Shown: positions 45,001 through 56,252 of the stretch, piece after piece | Layout of the letters: the number at the start of each line of letters is the position of its first letter | How positions within the stretch are numbered: position 1 is the first letter of the stretch | Source of the DNA: Rosellinia necatrix | Lineage: Eukaryota; Ascomycota; Sordariomycetes; Xylariales; Xylariaceae | Length of the DNA: 64,000 nucleotides | Direction of reading: 5' to 3' | Assembly: GCA_021209875.1 (NCBI GenBank) | Contig: JAGYVD010000004.1 | Location: 3,757,001-3,821,000 of the forward strand | The notes under the pieces: generated by a model | What the model saw: only the letters and a program-made list of their open reading frames with translations | What the model was told of the DNA's origin: nothing | Databases searched by the model: none | Program-made: the position numbers and the translations under genes

Positions 45001-48000
45001 AAAAAACTGTTAAGTTATAGCACTATTTTCTACATAATAAAAACTAGAAAAAAAAAAACTTGTTTTTTAATACGGTATATTTTTTTATCTGCTATTAATT
45101 TTTATACTGTTTTATTAACCATGTTTTATACGTTTTATTATAATAAATATATACAGCAATATTTAAATATTTTTTTTCTGCCAGCCGTTTTTAAATATAA
45201 CTATTAATTAATTATCTTTTAAAAGTTTTATAAAGCCTGTATTACAAAAAACTATTTTAAAGTCTTGCAGCAATAAAAATAATAACTTAATAACTTTAAA
45301 GTTATTATATATATTAACGTTTATAATATATTTAACTGTTTTTATTAAGTTATAAAATAAACAAAGTAAAAACTGTTATAGCTAAAGTAGTTATTTAATT
45401 ATAAATTTAGCTGCAATGTTTTAAATGTTTATTTTATAAGCTATATAATTAAAGTCTAGCGTTATAAAATAACTAATAATTTGTTTTTTTTTAAAATAAA
45501 TGTTTTTTTTTTGTTTTATTTTTTATTATAATTTTATTTATATCTGCAGTTATAAGCGCTATAAACGTGCCAACTAATAAATTACCTAGCTTAAATAGCA
45601 AATTTTCGCTGTAGTTTTTTATATTATAATAAACTGAAATTATATAATAAATATATATATATATTATAACAGACTTTATATTATAAATTAATACTTTTTG
45701 CTTGTTGCTACGCAGTATAATATCTATAGGTATAGCAATATTGCAGAAATTAATAACAGCAGTACGTTTAAACATTAAAATATTAATTTGTTTTAATTAT
45801 AATATATCCGTTTTAATAAATATATTAGCTTAAAAGCCGTTAATAACAGCAACTTTACGTTTAAAATATACTGTTCTAAAGATTTTTATTACTAAATGCT
45901 TGTTTTAAAAATATATTAGCAATAATACGTAGTTATTTATAATATATAAAAATAGGCCTATGCTTTTTAATATAATAAATATTGCTTGTTTTTATTAATA
46001 AACTTAAAAGTAGTTATTTTTAATTTATTTGCTGTTTTTAAATATTTTAAAACAGCTTATGTTTATATAAACGTTTTATTAATAGTTAAAGTCTATTAGC
46101 TTAAATAATATATAAAACTTAAAATATCTGTAGAAGCAGAAACTATACTTTAAACTTAGGCCTGTAAATATAGCTTTAAAATATATTATATTAAATAATT
46201 TAAAATTATATAACTTAAAATTTTATAATATTTTAAATACTAAGTTCAGCATTATTATTAAATCTATGCTATAAAAACCTTTTTTTAATACGCAGCTTTA
46301 GTTTAAGTTGCCTGCTATACTGTTTTTTTAAATATTTATACAATTTGTTTTTGCTAAAAAATTTAATACTATAATCGCAGCACTTATAAACTTATGTTAC
46401 TATAAAACCATGAAATACTGTTATAAATTCAGCATTTTTTTCTATAAATAAAGTTTTTTTTATACTGTTTAAATAATAGTTTCTTTTATTAAAAAAATCA
46501 AAAAAAGTCTATATTAATATTAAAATTATTTTGTTTAAATTTTTGCTTTTAATTGTTTTAATAGTTTAGTTTGTTATAATATATTTTAAGTTGTAGCTGT
46601 TATTATTATAGCTGTTTGTTTTGCTAATTAGCCGGCGCCAGCAATAATCAACGGTCTAAAAAAATTAGGTTTTAAAAAAAAAAGCTTAAGGCATTAGCTT
46701 GGAGTACATAATTAAATAAATAAAAAGTTTTTTAAAAAAACCTATATTTTTTAAAATATTTTTTATTATTATAATTATTACGTTTATATAACTGCATTAA
46801 AAAATTGTCAGCTTTATATTAAAAATATCGCTAATAAAAAAGATTGTTATTTTAGTAAGAAAAGTTGTTTTAAAAAAAGTTTTTTTAAAAAAAATTTTTT
46901 TAAAGAACGTTTTTTTAAAAAAAATTTAAAGCAAAGTTTTGCCGTAAAAACATTCTATTTTTAGCTAATTTTTATAACATATTTTTATGTTCCTGCAATT
47001 AAGTAAAAAAGTTTTATAGTATTATTATATCGCTTAAAACTTGCAGTTAGCTTTAGATTTTTTTATTAAAAGCTTTAAAAGCCGCTTTTAATTAATTTAT
47101 TTTATTTTAATTACAGCTTTTAATATCTTAAATAACCTTCTAAATAAACGCTTAAATATCGTAGCTTTTATTAATATAGTTTAATATAAATTAATAAGCT
47201 TTAAGTTTATTTATTAATATAGACTAAAAAAGTTTAAACTTTTTAATAAGTTTATTATTAATTACGTCGATTAATACTGTTTTAAATAGTTGTTTATTTA
47301 TAAAAAATAATATTTACAAATACTAAATTAGAGCTAGTCCTATTAAGCATTATATTTAAATTTTGCAGACTTTTATTTTTTATTGCACGGCAAAATGTTT
47401 AAATCTGTTAATAAATGCAAAAACGTTTATATATTTAGTTGTTTTTCTATTTAATATAATTTTTAAACCTGTTAAATTTTTAACAAAAAAATTAAAATAT
47501 TTAACGTTTTATAATTTAATTAACAACGTATTAATATTTTTATAAGCTGCAGCAAATAATTAAGCTATATTTTATGTTTATATTGCTAATATTATAATTA
47601 TATTTTTAATATATTAATTAGTTTAAGCTGTTATAACTTTTTATAAAAAACGTTATATTTTTTTAGCTATAAGCAAAGTTTTTATATTAAATTTTAATAA
47701 ATATAAAAAAAAATATGCTAAGTTTAAAACATTTAGTCCAGCTGATTATATTAATATTTTAAAGCTTAAAGCTTTAAATGTTTATAATATAATTTTTAGC
47801 TTAAATATCCTGTTTAAAAAACCTTTTACTGCCTATAACAGTTTATAACGTAGTAAATTTAGCAAAATATAAAAAATATTTAATTATTTTTAAAAAAGCT
47901 TAAATAAAATAATTTTTTTAAATAGTTTAACTTTTTTAAATAAGCTAAGTTATAACGTTATTTTTTTTAAGTCTGCAGTTAATAAAAGCTTAATGTTTAA

Positions 48001-48387
48001 ACTAAATAATTTAATTAATAAAAAATAAGTATTATATATTATTTTCTACCGCTTAAAAAAATATTAAATTAACGCTTTAATATTATTTAATTTAATAAAT
48101 AACTGTTTTTAAAACCAGTTTTAGCTTAAATATTGTTTTTTTATAAAATGTTTAGCTAATTTAATATTTAATTTAATAACTGTTGCTATAAACAAGTAGT
48201 TTGTATTAAAAAATCGAAAAAGTTAACAAGCTAAAAATATATGTTTAGCCGTTATAAAATATATAATAAGCGTTTTTTTAGTAGTTATAAACTTAGTTAA
48301 CGTTTTTTAATATCACGTAAAATAATTAATAAAAAAACAGTAAAAATAAAAACAGTTGATCTTATAACAAGTTGCTAGCTACTAGTT

Positions 48388-48556
48388 TATAGCAGCCGGC
48401 AGCTTATTAAATTATATAATTTTAAAGACTTAATGTATTAGTTGTTATATTATTAATATAAAAAAAAATAGATCAGTCCAAACCTCTGCATTATTGCTAC
48501 TATATACTTACAACTACTTTATGTGGGTCCAGATAAATATGGGTCCAACTGCTACA
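48388..48556. repeat. right LTR, 169 bp
   Basis: Direct copy of the left LTR. Its first base pair step is TATAGCAG (a G-to-A change against the left copy). Its inner half is heavily mutated, and its outer half keeps GTGGGTCCAG and GGGTCCAACTGCTACA. Confidence 0.92.
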
Positions 48557-48561
48557 GGGGA
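48557..48561. repeat. target-site duplication GGGGA, right copy
   Basis: Matches 41830-41834. Normal GC content resumes immediately after it. Confidence 0.85.
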
Positions 48562-48885
48562 GGTAGGTACCTAAATGCATACATACCTGCCTGTAAGGCA
48601 ACCAGGACCCAGCCTCCGACATAATAGCTGCGTAGGCATGTACTTACCAATCAGGAGTATGCACATCCCTACACCACATTATACAGATGTGCTAGGTTGC
48701 AACTTGGAAGTACAGTGCATGCAAATGATTCGCCGTGCTCACAAAAACACCATGAGCATCTGGACCAAAATCAAATACACGACACCATCCACTCCAACGT
48801 CGTTCGTCCTCGCCAGGGCTAAAGCACCCAGTGTATGAGACCTCTCGATGTGCCATGTCATGGAGATCAGTGGCGTCCCTAGAAG
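48557..48885. other. short intergenic region after the retroelement
   Basis: About 330 bp that must hold the promoter of the WD40 gene. AGGTAGGTACCTA is at 48561-48573. No gene is seen. Confidence 0.5.
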
Positions 48886-50136
48886 ATGGCTTTTCCTGAC
48901 AAGCCCGTATCGCACCTGTTAGGCTCAAGCGGTGAGAAAAGAAACCCTCCCCCTCCCCCCCTTTCATCTGAGCCTTTCGCCCTGGAGGCTCTCCCGTCCG
49001 GGGTGTATGTAGCGCGCACAGTCGGCCGGGCATTAATATCGAAACGCAGGCCCTGTCCACGCACTGGCGTACTCAGCATCGCCAGGGACCTATGTCTTAG
49101 CGGGGTCATCCGACCGCTCCGTCAGGCTGTACAACCCCCAGCCGGCCACGACCAACCAGCAGCAGCAGCAGCAGCAGCACTCCTCGCACCTCTCCAAGAA
49201 AGGCGCCTCCAACTCGGCAGCAGGAGGAAGAGGGGGGGGGCAGCAGCGGCAGTACCCGAGGGCCGTCTGATCCAGACGTACTCGGCGCACGGCTACCCGG
49301 TGCTCTCGCTAAGCGTGTCGTCGGACAACGCGCGCTTCGCGTCCGCGGGCGGCGACCGCGCCGTCTTCCTCTGGGACGTCGCCACGGCGCAGACGCTGCG
49401 GCGCTTCGGCGGCGGCGCGACCCACGGCCACACGGCGCGCGTCAACGCCGTCTGCTTCGCGGGCGAGGGGGACTCGCTCGTCGCCAGCGGCGGGCTCGAC
49501 GCTAGCGTCCGCCTCTGGGACGCGCGCAGCGGCGCGCAGCGGCCCGTCCAGGTCCTCGCCGACGCCAAGGACGCCGTCACCGCCGTCGCCGCCCGCGGCC
49601 CCGAGGTCGTCGCCGCCAGCGTCGACGGCCGCGTCCGCTCCTACGACGTCCGCGCCGGCCGCTGCGTCACCGACGTCGTCGGCCCCAGCGTCACCAGCCT
49701 CTGCCTGACCGCCGACGGCAAGGCCGTGCTGGTCGGCGCCCTCGACAGCAAGCTGCGCCTCATGGACCGCGAGACCGGCGGCTGCCTCAAGACGTACGCC
49801 ACCCCCGGGTGGCGGAACCAGGACTTCCGCGTGCAGTCCATCCTGGGCGGTAAGGAGCAGTACGTTCTCGCCGGCGACGAGATGACGGGAGCTCCGGGCC
49901 AGGCCGCCGAGGGTAGGGTCTGGGCTTGGGACGTGGTGACGGGCGAGCTGAAGGCCACGATACGCGTCCCCTGGGGCCCCGCCGGTTTAGAGCCCAAGAA
50001 AATCATTGGTAAGGACGGCAAGGAGAAGGAGCGCACCAATGTCATGACCTGCCTCGCCTGGAGAGACGGCGGTTTCGGGGACCAGTTCTGCGTCAGTGGG
50101 ACATCCGGCATTGTTACCGTATATGGTTACAACTAG
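48886..50136 (+). CDS. WDR83/MORG1-like WD40 protein, with a frame break at a G9 run
   Basis: Exon 1 (48886-48931: MAFPDKPVSHLLGSS) splices over 118 bp to 49050, giving GPVHALAYS and the first WD repeat ending GSSDRSVRLYNPQ. A CAG tract codes for seven Gln (49158-49178). At the run of nine G (49231-49239) the frame changes; after it the other frame continues with PEGRLIQTYSAHGYPVL, GGDRAVFLWDV, SGGLDASVRLWD, GSVDGRVRSYD-type repeats and a last FCVSGTSGIVTVYGYN. One G more or two fewer would give a single frame. MORG1/WDR83 is a seven-bladed WD40 protein linked to MAPK scaffolding and, as WDR83, to the spliceosome. The coding part after the run is very GC-rich (G/C in most third positions). 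Confidence 0.85.
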   Translation: MAFPDKPVSHLLGSSGEKRNPPPPPLSSEPFALEALPSGVYVARTVGRALISKRRPCPRTGVLSIARDLCLSGVIRPLRQAVQPPAGHDQPAAAAAAALLAPLQERRLQLGSRRKRGGAAAAVPEGRLIQTYSAHGYPVLSLSVSSDNARFASAGGDRAVFLWDVATAQTLRRFGGGATHGHTARVNAVCFAGEGDSLVASGGLDASVRLWDARSGAQRPVQVLADAKDAVTAVAARGPEVVAASVDGRVRSYDVRAGRCVTDVVGPSVTSLCLTADGKAVLVGALDSKLRLMDRETGGCLKTYATPGWRNQDFRVQSILGGKEQYVLAGDEMTGAPGQAAEGRVWAWDVVTGELKATIRVPWGPAGLEPKKIIGKDGKEKERTNVMTCLAWRDGGFGDQFCVSGTSGIVTVYGYN

Positions 50137-50447
50137 TATCATTCAACAACCTGCCGGCCTGGTGCAGCGTGTCAATATATTATATACCAATCCTCCTTCG
50201 CATAGGCGGGCACCGGAGGATGCCGTTAAGTGACTCGAAATATTTTGTCTGACATGGCGTAAATCGTTCGCAAGGCAGATGTATACAGATAATTAATTTC
50301 ATGCCTTGGCTTTTCTACCCGAACGCCCCTTTCTATGCGCCGAACAACCAACCCTCTGTCAAACCTACACAATATCCGGTTGCGCGTGACTACCCAGCGC
50401 TTGGTGCACTATCGGACGAGTCCAGAGTATCCCGAAAATACTGAACA
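50137..50447. other. 3' region between convergent genes
   Basis: About 310 bp shared by the 3' ends of the WD40 gene and the mannosyltransferase. No gene is seen. Confidence 0.55.
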
Positions 50448-51823
50448 TTAATTCATGTGCGCGTATTTGAACCAGTTCGGCCGGCAGTCCTCCTTATTCA
50501 GCCACTTCTCGCCGTCCGTTAACCGCCCAGTCTCACAACCTCTACATTTCGGCGAGTTCGGGCAGTTGAAGAACGGAATATGCTGATATCCAATATCCCG
50601 GAACCTAAATTGCTTGTTAGTGCCGCTTAGCGCAATCAGGGAACCGGCCATCCCAACTCACCAGTGAATCTTGTTCTTATCTTCAAACAGGCCCAAGGCG
50701 ATACTGTGGACAGGCGCATCGCCCCACCGTTCATAGAAAAACCCGCCTGCCCGATCCAGGTGGTTGAAGTAGTCTTCGTAGGCTTGGCTCCGCCAGAAAT
50801 TCATGTCTGCGATCTCGAAATTTGTCCAGAAGTGACAGGTGGAGTAGCCATTGGCCATCTCGTTGTGGATGGGTCGGCGAATATTGTCCGTCAGCCAACC
50901 CTCAGCACGGTTCTCGTGTAGATATTCCGGGTGCTCTTCAATAAACTTGGTCGTTTCAGGCCAGAGGCTCGGGATGGATTTTGGTGCGTCGTATAGGGTG
51001 ATCGTGAAACCATAGGTTTTATTGCTATCTTGCATGTAACGGAAGACGTCGTAGTCGACATCGCAGAAGAAATGCACTTTGGGTTCGACTCGCCAGTAGT
51101 ACTGTATATCGGCGAGAGCAGGATGCTTGTAGAATAGACCGCTGTTCCACCGACACATTTGGTGGTATGAAAGCATACTCGCATATTGGATGTCGTTCTC
51201 TTCCAGGATTTTCACGGATTCGGCGAAAAGATCATCGTTAATCCAGGACGGCTTCTCCCAATGTTCTTTGGGTATCACCTCTGCCAAAATCGCGTCAGCA
51301 TTCAATTCCCACCGGGGGAATGCGTCGCATACCATATCGGCACTCTGCCTTGGTCGCAGCGCTCGTCTTGCGTTTGAATTCTGCGGTGAAGGGGACGTCG
51401 TTGAAGAAAGTCCAGGGGTAGTTGAACTTGTGGTTCCAGGTTCGCTCTAAATCTTCCATTGACTGCAGCATCCCCTCCAGCTCTTCGTTACGGACCAGTG
51501 CCAGGAGGGTCGCGGGGATTCGAGCAGTGCCAGCTTTGCCTGGCGCGTATGCATCGGACGTTCGCACTAGATTGCCGGTGGGCTCTCCCGTAGCTGTGTG
51601 GTACGTTAGGGGGGAGAGTTAAGAGAGTAGATGCACAGGTCGGGGGCCGCTCACGGTCTAGATTGGGATCTCTCTCGATCGAGCCGTGGAAGTCGGCTTT
51701 CGTCTTGAGGCTGCCGAGGTCGTGAACGCCATCACCGCCGGGCTGAAATATGTTGTAAAAGCAAAAAACAAGAACGAAAATGGCAGCAAGCGCCAAAGCG
51801 CGAACTGGCCTTGCTATGGCCAT
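50448..51823 (-). CDS. KRE2/MNT1-family alpha-1,2-mannosyltransferase (GT15), 401 aa
   Basis: Four exons on the minus strand join in frame: 51655-51823, 51333-51593, 50662-51280 and 50448-50604 (introns 61, 52 and 57 bp). This is a type II Golgi enzyme that transfers mannose from GDP-mannose to O- and N-linked glycans. A single N-terminal membrane anchor (about residues 7-27) follows a short basic tail. The GT15 core shows RNEELEGMLQSMEDLE, NYPWTFFNDVPF, EVIPKEHW, WRVEPKVHFFCDVDYD, and the signature YSTCHFWTNFEIADMNFWRS with the proposed catalytic Glu. The C-terminal block is GDAPVHSIAL then FRDIGYQHIPFFNCP. The length is normal for the family. It is divergent from the GCP5 gene. The exact KTR paralogue cannot be named. 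Confidence 0.94.
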
Positions 51824-52561
51824 CGTGGTGTGCTATGATCCGATACACATTAATTCGGTCGGTGTGTGCTGTCGGAGAAAAAGAGAGAACCTCCTGAATG
51901 GCAAATAATAATCAGGATAATCAGGGGACAGGATTGCCACCACAAGAGGTGAAACGGCGAAATATTAGTGTAGATGGAGCCAGCAATGGCAGGCAGATGC
52001 AAGGCCAGGCTTATTGCATGGACTAGAGTGCGATAGGAAAGGCGATGAAGGCTTAAATTTGTAGTTGGCAATCTAGATTTCGCTTTGCAATCGAATGAGC
52101 AGGTACTTTCCTCCCTCCAACCTACGATTAAACAAGTATTCAAGGTTAAGTTGCAGTACTTCCCTTCCTAGTCCTCTCATATCGGCCTGGGTGCACTACC
52201 TAATTAAAGTTACCAATCAGGGATCCTCCACCAAGCCCAAGAATAGTGGGGCGGATATTATACAGGTATGTATGTATGTACTTGCACAGTAGGTATGTGT
52301 GCACATACAGTGCCGTGATTGGTAATTACACCCTGACCTTTACTGTATTGCGAATGCAACCAGTAACCTTGACGCGCTCAGAGGTATTCACGCGTGATCC
52401 ACATCGATCAAGCATCCATCGCCCAACGCTCAAAGACACCGAGGGCACAGTGCCGGAATCGAGAGTATTTCGCCCAATCCAACTTGGGATCGCAGATGTG
52501 TAGACCTTGCATCTTTGCGTAATCCCATCACGGCCGACAATGGGCGCACGTACATGAGAAA
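51824..52561. promoter_or_regulatory. divergent promoter region of mannosyltransferase and GCP5
   Basis: About 740 bp between the two start codons. A GTAT tetranucleotide run (52263-52280) is present. No binding site can be assigned. Confidence 0.45.
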
Positions 52562-55269
52562 ATGGCCTTTTCTACTAAGCTAAGTAGCTTGACGGATGAA
52601 CTGGTCGAAGTCATCGCTAACACGACCAGCCGGGTAAGTCTCACTCCAGCTTCGTCGGAGGAATTGAACTGAGAATATATCACCTCTAGCTTGATCCTGC
52701 CCGCTTTGATGCGTTGAGGGAATCAAGTCTACGGAAACTTCGCCAACACAACTTTCTGCGAACCAACCAATTCGAGGTATATTCCTCGCTTGATGGCTAC
52801 GAGGAACGATTCCGCGTCCAGAACCGTGAGCGGATTGCCGATGCCTTGAGGGATAGTTTAGATGCTCTCGCAGACTACTCGAAAAAGTGGACGCCCGATG
52901 TGCTGCATCTATTGTTGGAGCTAGCAGATCAACCAGTCCAGAAATCAAACCTTGAGGACCTTGAATTGCTAAGAAAGTCGAAGGATGATGATTTGGAGCC
53001 GAGGTTAAAATGGAGCGATATTGCCAAGGAAGATGGATGGGATGATGACGGCGAGCTTTGGCGGAATGCCGACCTCGCCGGATACAGCTCCGATAATGAC
53101 TATGCTGACCATGAGTCCAACGAGTCGACGCGGTCGGAGGAAACCTCCTTATCCAGTATCGAAGCCCGCTATCGGAAACAGCCTACGGATTATACTGAGA
53201 TTCGACAAACTCAGTCCTGCCTCGACGAAATTCGCAAGAGTCAAGCTTGGAGATGTAGACAGCGAGAGGGAAGCCCGATTGCCCCTTCTCATAGCCTGGC
53301 TATTACAGAAATCCAAGCCATCCGAGAAATACTTTTCATGTTAAGTGGGCTCGAGAATGGCTTGTTTAACCGTCAAGGGGAGCCATTGCTTGACATTCAA
53401 CTTACACAAGCCTCTCCGCAAGTTTTCAGATCACTCCTAGCCTCCGCCAGCAACGCTGGGCAGAAAGTGTCCCTTTTACGCCGATACGTCAAGCACCCAC
53501 AAGAGATACCTCTTCTACAGGTTTTTAGAGCGGCGATAGAAGCTCGCCTAGGATCATTCGACAAAACTACAGCCAACATGCAAGCGCATTACTGTAGTAT
53601 TGATCGAGATTTTGTCGCTAGCGTCATGAAGCTCTTGAATGACCTCGATCCGCATCTCCATCTGTTAGAAATCCTTGCAAAAACTATAGAGAAATTGGAC
53701 CAGTCGAAGAACCCTCCACCGTTTTACTATCTAGAATTATTATTTAACCGCGCTCAGGCATTACAATTGGAGGGCGATGAAAGCGCCTACCATTTCATTA
53801 GCCAACTCTTCTTCGAATGTTTTGCGGTCTACCTCCGTCCCATTCGTCGCTGGATGCAAAGCGGCGTGCTTTCAGAAAGCGATAAAACTTTCTTCATTTC
53901 TCGCTCGCCGGTCGATGTCCCATGGTCTCAAGCTTGGGCTCATCAGTTCAAGCTTAAAAGGACACCTCAAGGGTCGTTATACGCGCCACAATTTTTGCAA
54001 CCGGCAGCATCCACAATATTCACGACTGGCAAGAGTATCGTAATTCTCAAGCTACTTGGAAAACACTGCCCGACGCAGGAAGAGGGCCCAGAGCCTACTA
54101 CCCAGGTAGATATGAGCGCAGTATCCAGCTTCGTACCTTTCTCGGAGATTTTTAAGAACATGTTCGATGCATGGATGAAAAGCAAACGCCACGCCGCTTC
54201 TGCAACTCTTAGGCAGACATTATTCCAAACTTACAATTTGTGGTCAGAATTGGATATGCTCCAACATGTCTATTTGATGTCTGACGGGTCACGTTCCGAC
54301 CTGTTCGCTGATGCTGTGTTCAAAAACATTGATATCCTGAATGCATACTGGCATGATCGGTTTAACCTTACCGAAATTACTCGCGAAGCTTTTGACGGTC
54401 TCATCGAACCGCATCGTCTTAATGCTAGTACGTCATCTGATAGTCCGGCTGCCCACGTCAATGATGTTCGACGAACTGTTCGAAAAGGGCTGCCATCGAT
54501 CCGCATCACATATCGGCTGCCTTGGCTCTCGAGAATCGTCCTATCCGACGAGAGCTCAGATCACTATCAACTAGTTTTCACCTTTCTTCTCCAACTCCGA
54601 AGAGCTAGCCGTATGCTGACTAGGCACCGTATCGTTTCGGATGACCTGACTTATAAGACGGCAGAACAAGAAATATTCTATGGCCTTCGTTCAAAGCTCC
54701 TCTGGTTTTGCAATGCCATTCAATCTTATATTAGCACCCTCGTGCTCGGCCCTTTGACTGTTAAATTCACGGAGGAAATGAAACAGGCGGAAGATATAGA
54801 TCAGATGATTATGTCACATTCCACCTTCACTAAACGAATGATTAATGAGGCCTGCCTTGGGAAGAAACTTGATCCTATTCGTCAGGCTATCCTAGACATT
54901 TTTGATCTAGTGATTAAGCTACAGGACGCGCGCCAAATCGAATCTGACAGAATGGCAGAGGAAGCTCAAGAACTATCCCGGCTGTCCGTCATGTCCATGC
55001 CCAGAAGGGACGGACCCACTAGATACGTCGAGGCCGGTGAAGAGGAAGATGAAACCTTCCTTGGCGAGCAAGGCAAAGACGCGATGACGCAGGATACGGA
55101 AATCCCATACAATCAAGTACTAGGTGAAATCCGATCCGATCTCGATCGGCACTTGAAATTCATATGCGGTGGCTTACGAGGTGTTGCAAGGGCTAGTAAT
55201 AGTGAAGCAGCGAGCAAATGGGATATACTCGCCGAGATGTTAGAAGTAGGGATCCGGGGAATTCAATGA
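52562..55269 (+). CDS. gamma-tubulin complex component, GCP5-like (Spc97/Spc98 family), 883 aa
   Basis: Two exons, 52562-52633 and 52690-55269, with a 56-bp intron. Member of the Spc97/Spc98 (GCP) family, which builds the gamma-tubulin ring complex at microtubule-organising centres. The N-terminal part has the GCP5-type LLLELADQPVQKSNLEDLE followed by WSDIAKEDGW. The first grip domain lies at about 200-500 (EIQAIREILFMLSGLENGLF). The second grip domain has ILNAYWHDRFNLTEITR and IRITYRLPWLSRIVLSDES, then the FTFLLQLRRASRML and LRSKLLWFCNAIQSYI segments typical of the gamma-tubulin-binding half. The C-terminus retains a helical RHLKFICGGLRGVA. Assignment to GCP5 rather than GCP4 or GCP6 rests on the N-terminal pattern and length. 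Confidence 0.88.
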
Positions 55270-56252
55270 TGGTGTCATCTAGCCACAAAATCGGGACCGC
55301 CTCGCTTTAGTAACATCATGTAAGCGACCCGGACGCAGCATAGTAGACAGCGATACACACTTTATGAGCATGCGACTCATACTGCTGTGTCCCTCCCGTC
55401 TCGATGTCATCGAGATTCGCAGCCGATACCAACACAGTACGAATTTAAGCAATCCAACAACGATCTGACTCCCACGACACTCTGACCCCGACAACGTTTT
55501 AGCTACCTAGGAATTCCTCCACACACTAGCAATGACTACGGCGGTATGCAACCATACTATGTAGGTACTGTCTCGTTCATCGCAGACGTCAACAAACAAG
55601 CACCACAAAGTTTTCATCTGCAATTAGTGTCATTAGCCATCGAGGACGGTTCTAAAGTGGAACGAAATATATATAGATCCAGCGCAGATAGATTCGCCAA
55701 GTGCCGATATACCATCCTTGTCGCTTATAGACCAGTTGACGTAGATTGTTGCCATCGAAATTAAGCTGTAGGCTACTATCAAGACATATCCTTGGCGTGC
55801 ATCATTGATGGTATGCATGGGGAGGCAAACCTTGAAATAAATTGTGCACAAGTACCTAGGTACCTACCTACCTCAGCTTAGAGGTAGGTACCTTGTAGTT
55901 GTGAGTATCCATATTTATATGAGCCGCAGTGGGGCATCACTGAGAGGAGGCTGATGCGTTATCACGTGATAAGAGCAGCCACACCTTCCATTGTCCTTAG
56001 TCATCCATGCAAGATCATGAGCTTTAGGCAAGCCTTACTAAATCCGCTGTGACACTTTGTCAATGCTGAACGGATCGGTAGCTTCAACATTACCATAATA
56101 CTTTCAATGCCCATTCGCGCATACGTTTTCCCCACGCTTCGATAAAATACTACATCGCTGTTACATAAATCCGGGAACTGTCACGATACTTCCAATTCTG
56201 CCTCAACGTCGCCCTTTCCCTTTCACAGCTCTCCAGATCAACTAACGCCACC
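55270..56252. other. intergenic, about 1 kb
   Basis: GCP5 3' flank and Yju2 promoter. An inverted repeat (TACCTACCTC, loop AGCTTA, GAGGTAGGTA) lies at 55865-55890 inside a cluster of TACCT/AGGTA motifs. No gene is seen. Confidence 0.55.
55865..55890. repeat. 10-bp inverted repeat, 6-nt loop
   Basis: Perfect arms TACCTACCTC and GAGGTAGGTA. It is one member of the TACCT/AGGTA motif group found in many intergenic spaces here. Confidence 0.85.

Larger units (their letters stand above)
41835..48556. mobile_element. RIP-degraded LTR retrotransposon, 6.7 kb
   Basis: Bounded by two direct repeats of equal length (169 bp; 41835-42003 and 48388-48556). The left LTR begins TGTAGCAG and ends CTGCTACA. 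The outer flanks carry an identical 5-bp GGGGA (41830-41834 and 48557-48561), the expected target-site duplication. The interior is extremely AT-rich, with TpA abundant, and differences between the LTRs are almost all C/T or G/A transitions, which is the mark of RIP. No frame above about 95 codons survives and none has reverse transcriptase or integrase motifs, so Copia/Gypsy type and strand are undetermined. No clear primer-binding site or polypurine tract remains. A GC-keeping island sits at about 46630-46655. Confidence 0.92.

Noticed and set aside
43790..47545. Open frames of 60-94 codons in the AT-rich block
   Set aside because: They are Ile/Asn/Lys/Tyr/Phe-rich chance frames in RIPed DNA with no protein motif.
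41835..48556. AT-rich block as mitochondrial DNA insertion, centromere or isochore
   Set aside because: Matching LTRs and a target duplication at its exact borders give a simpler explanation.
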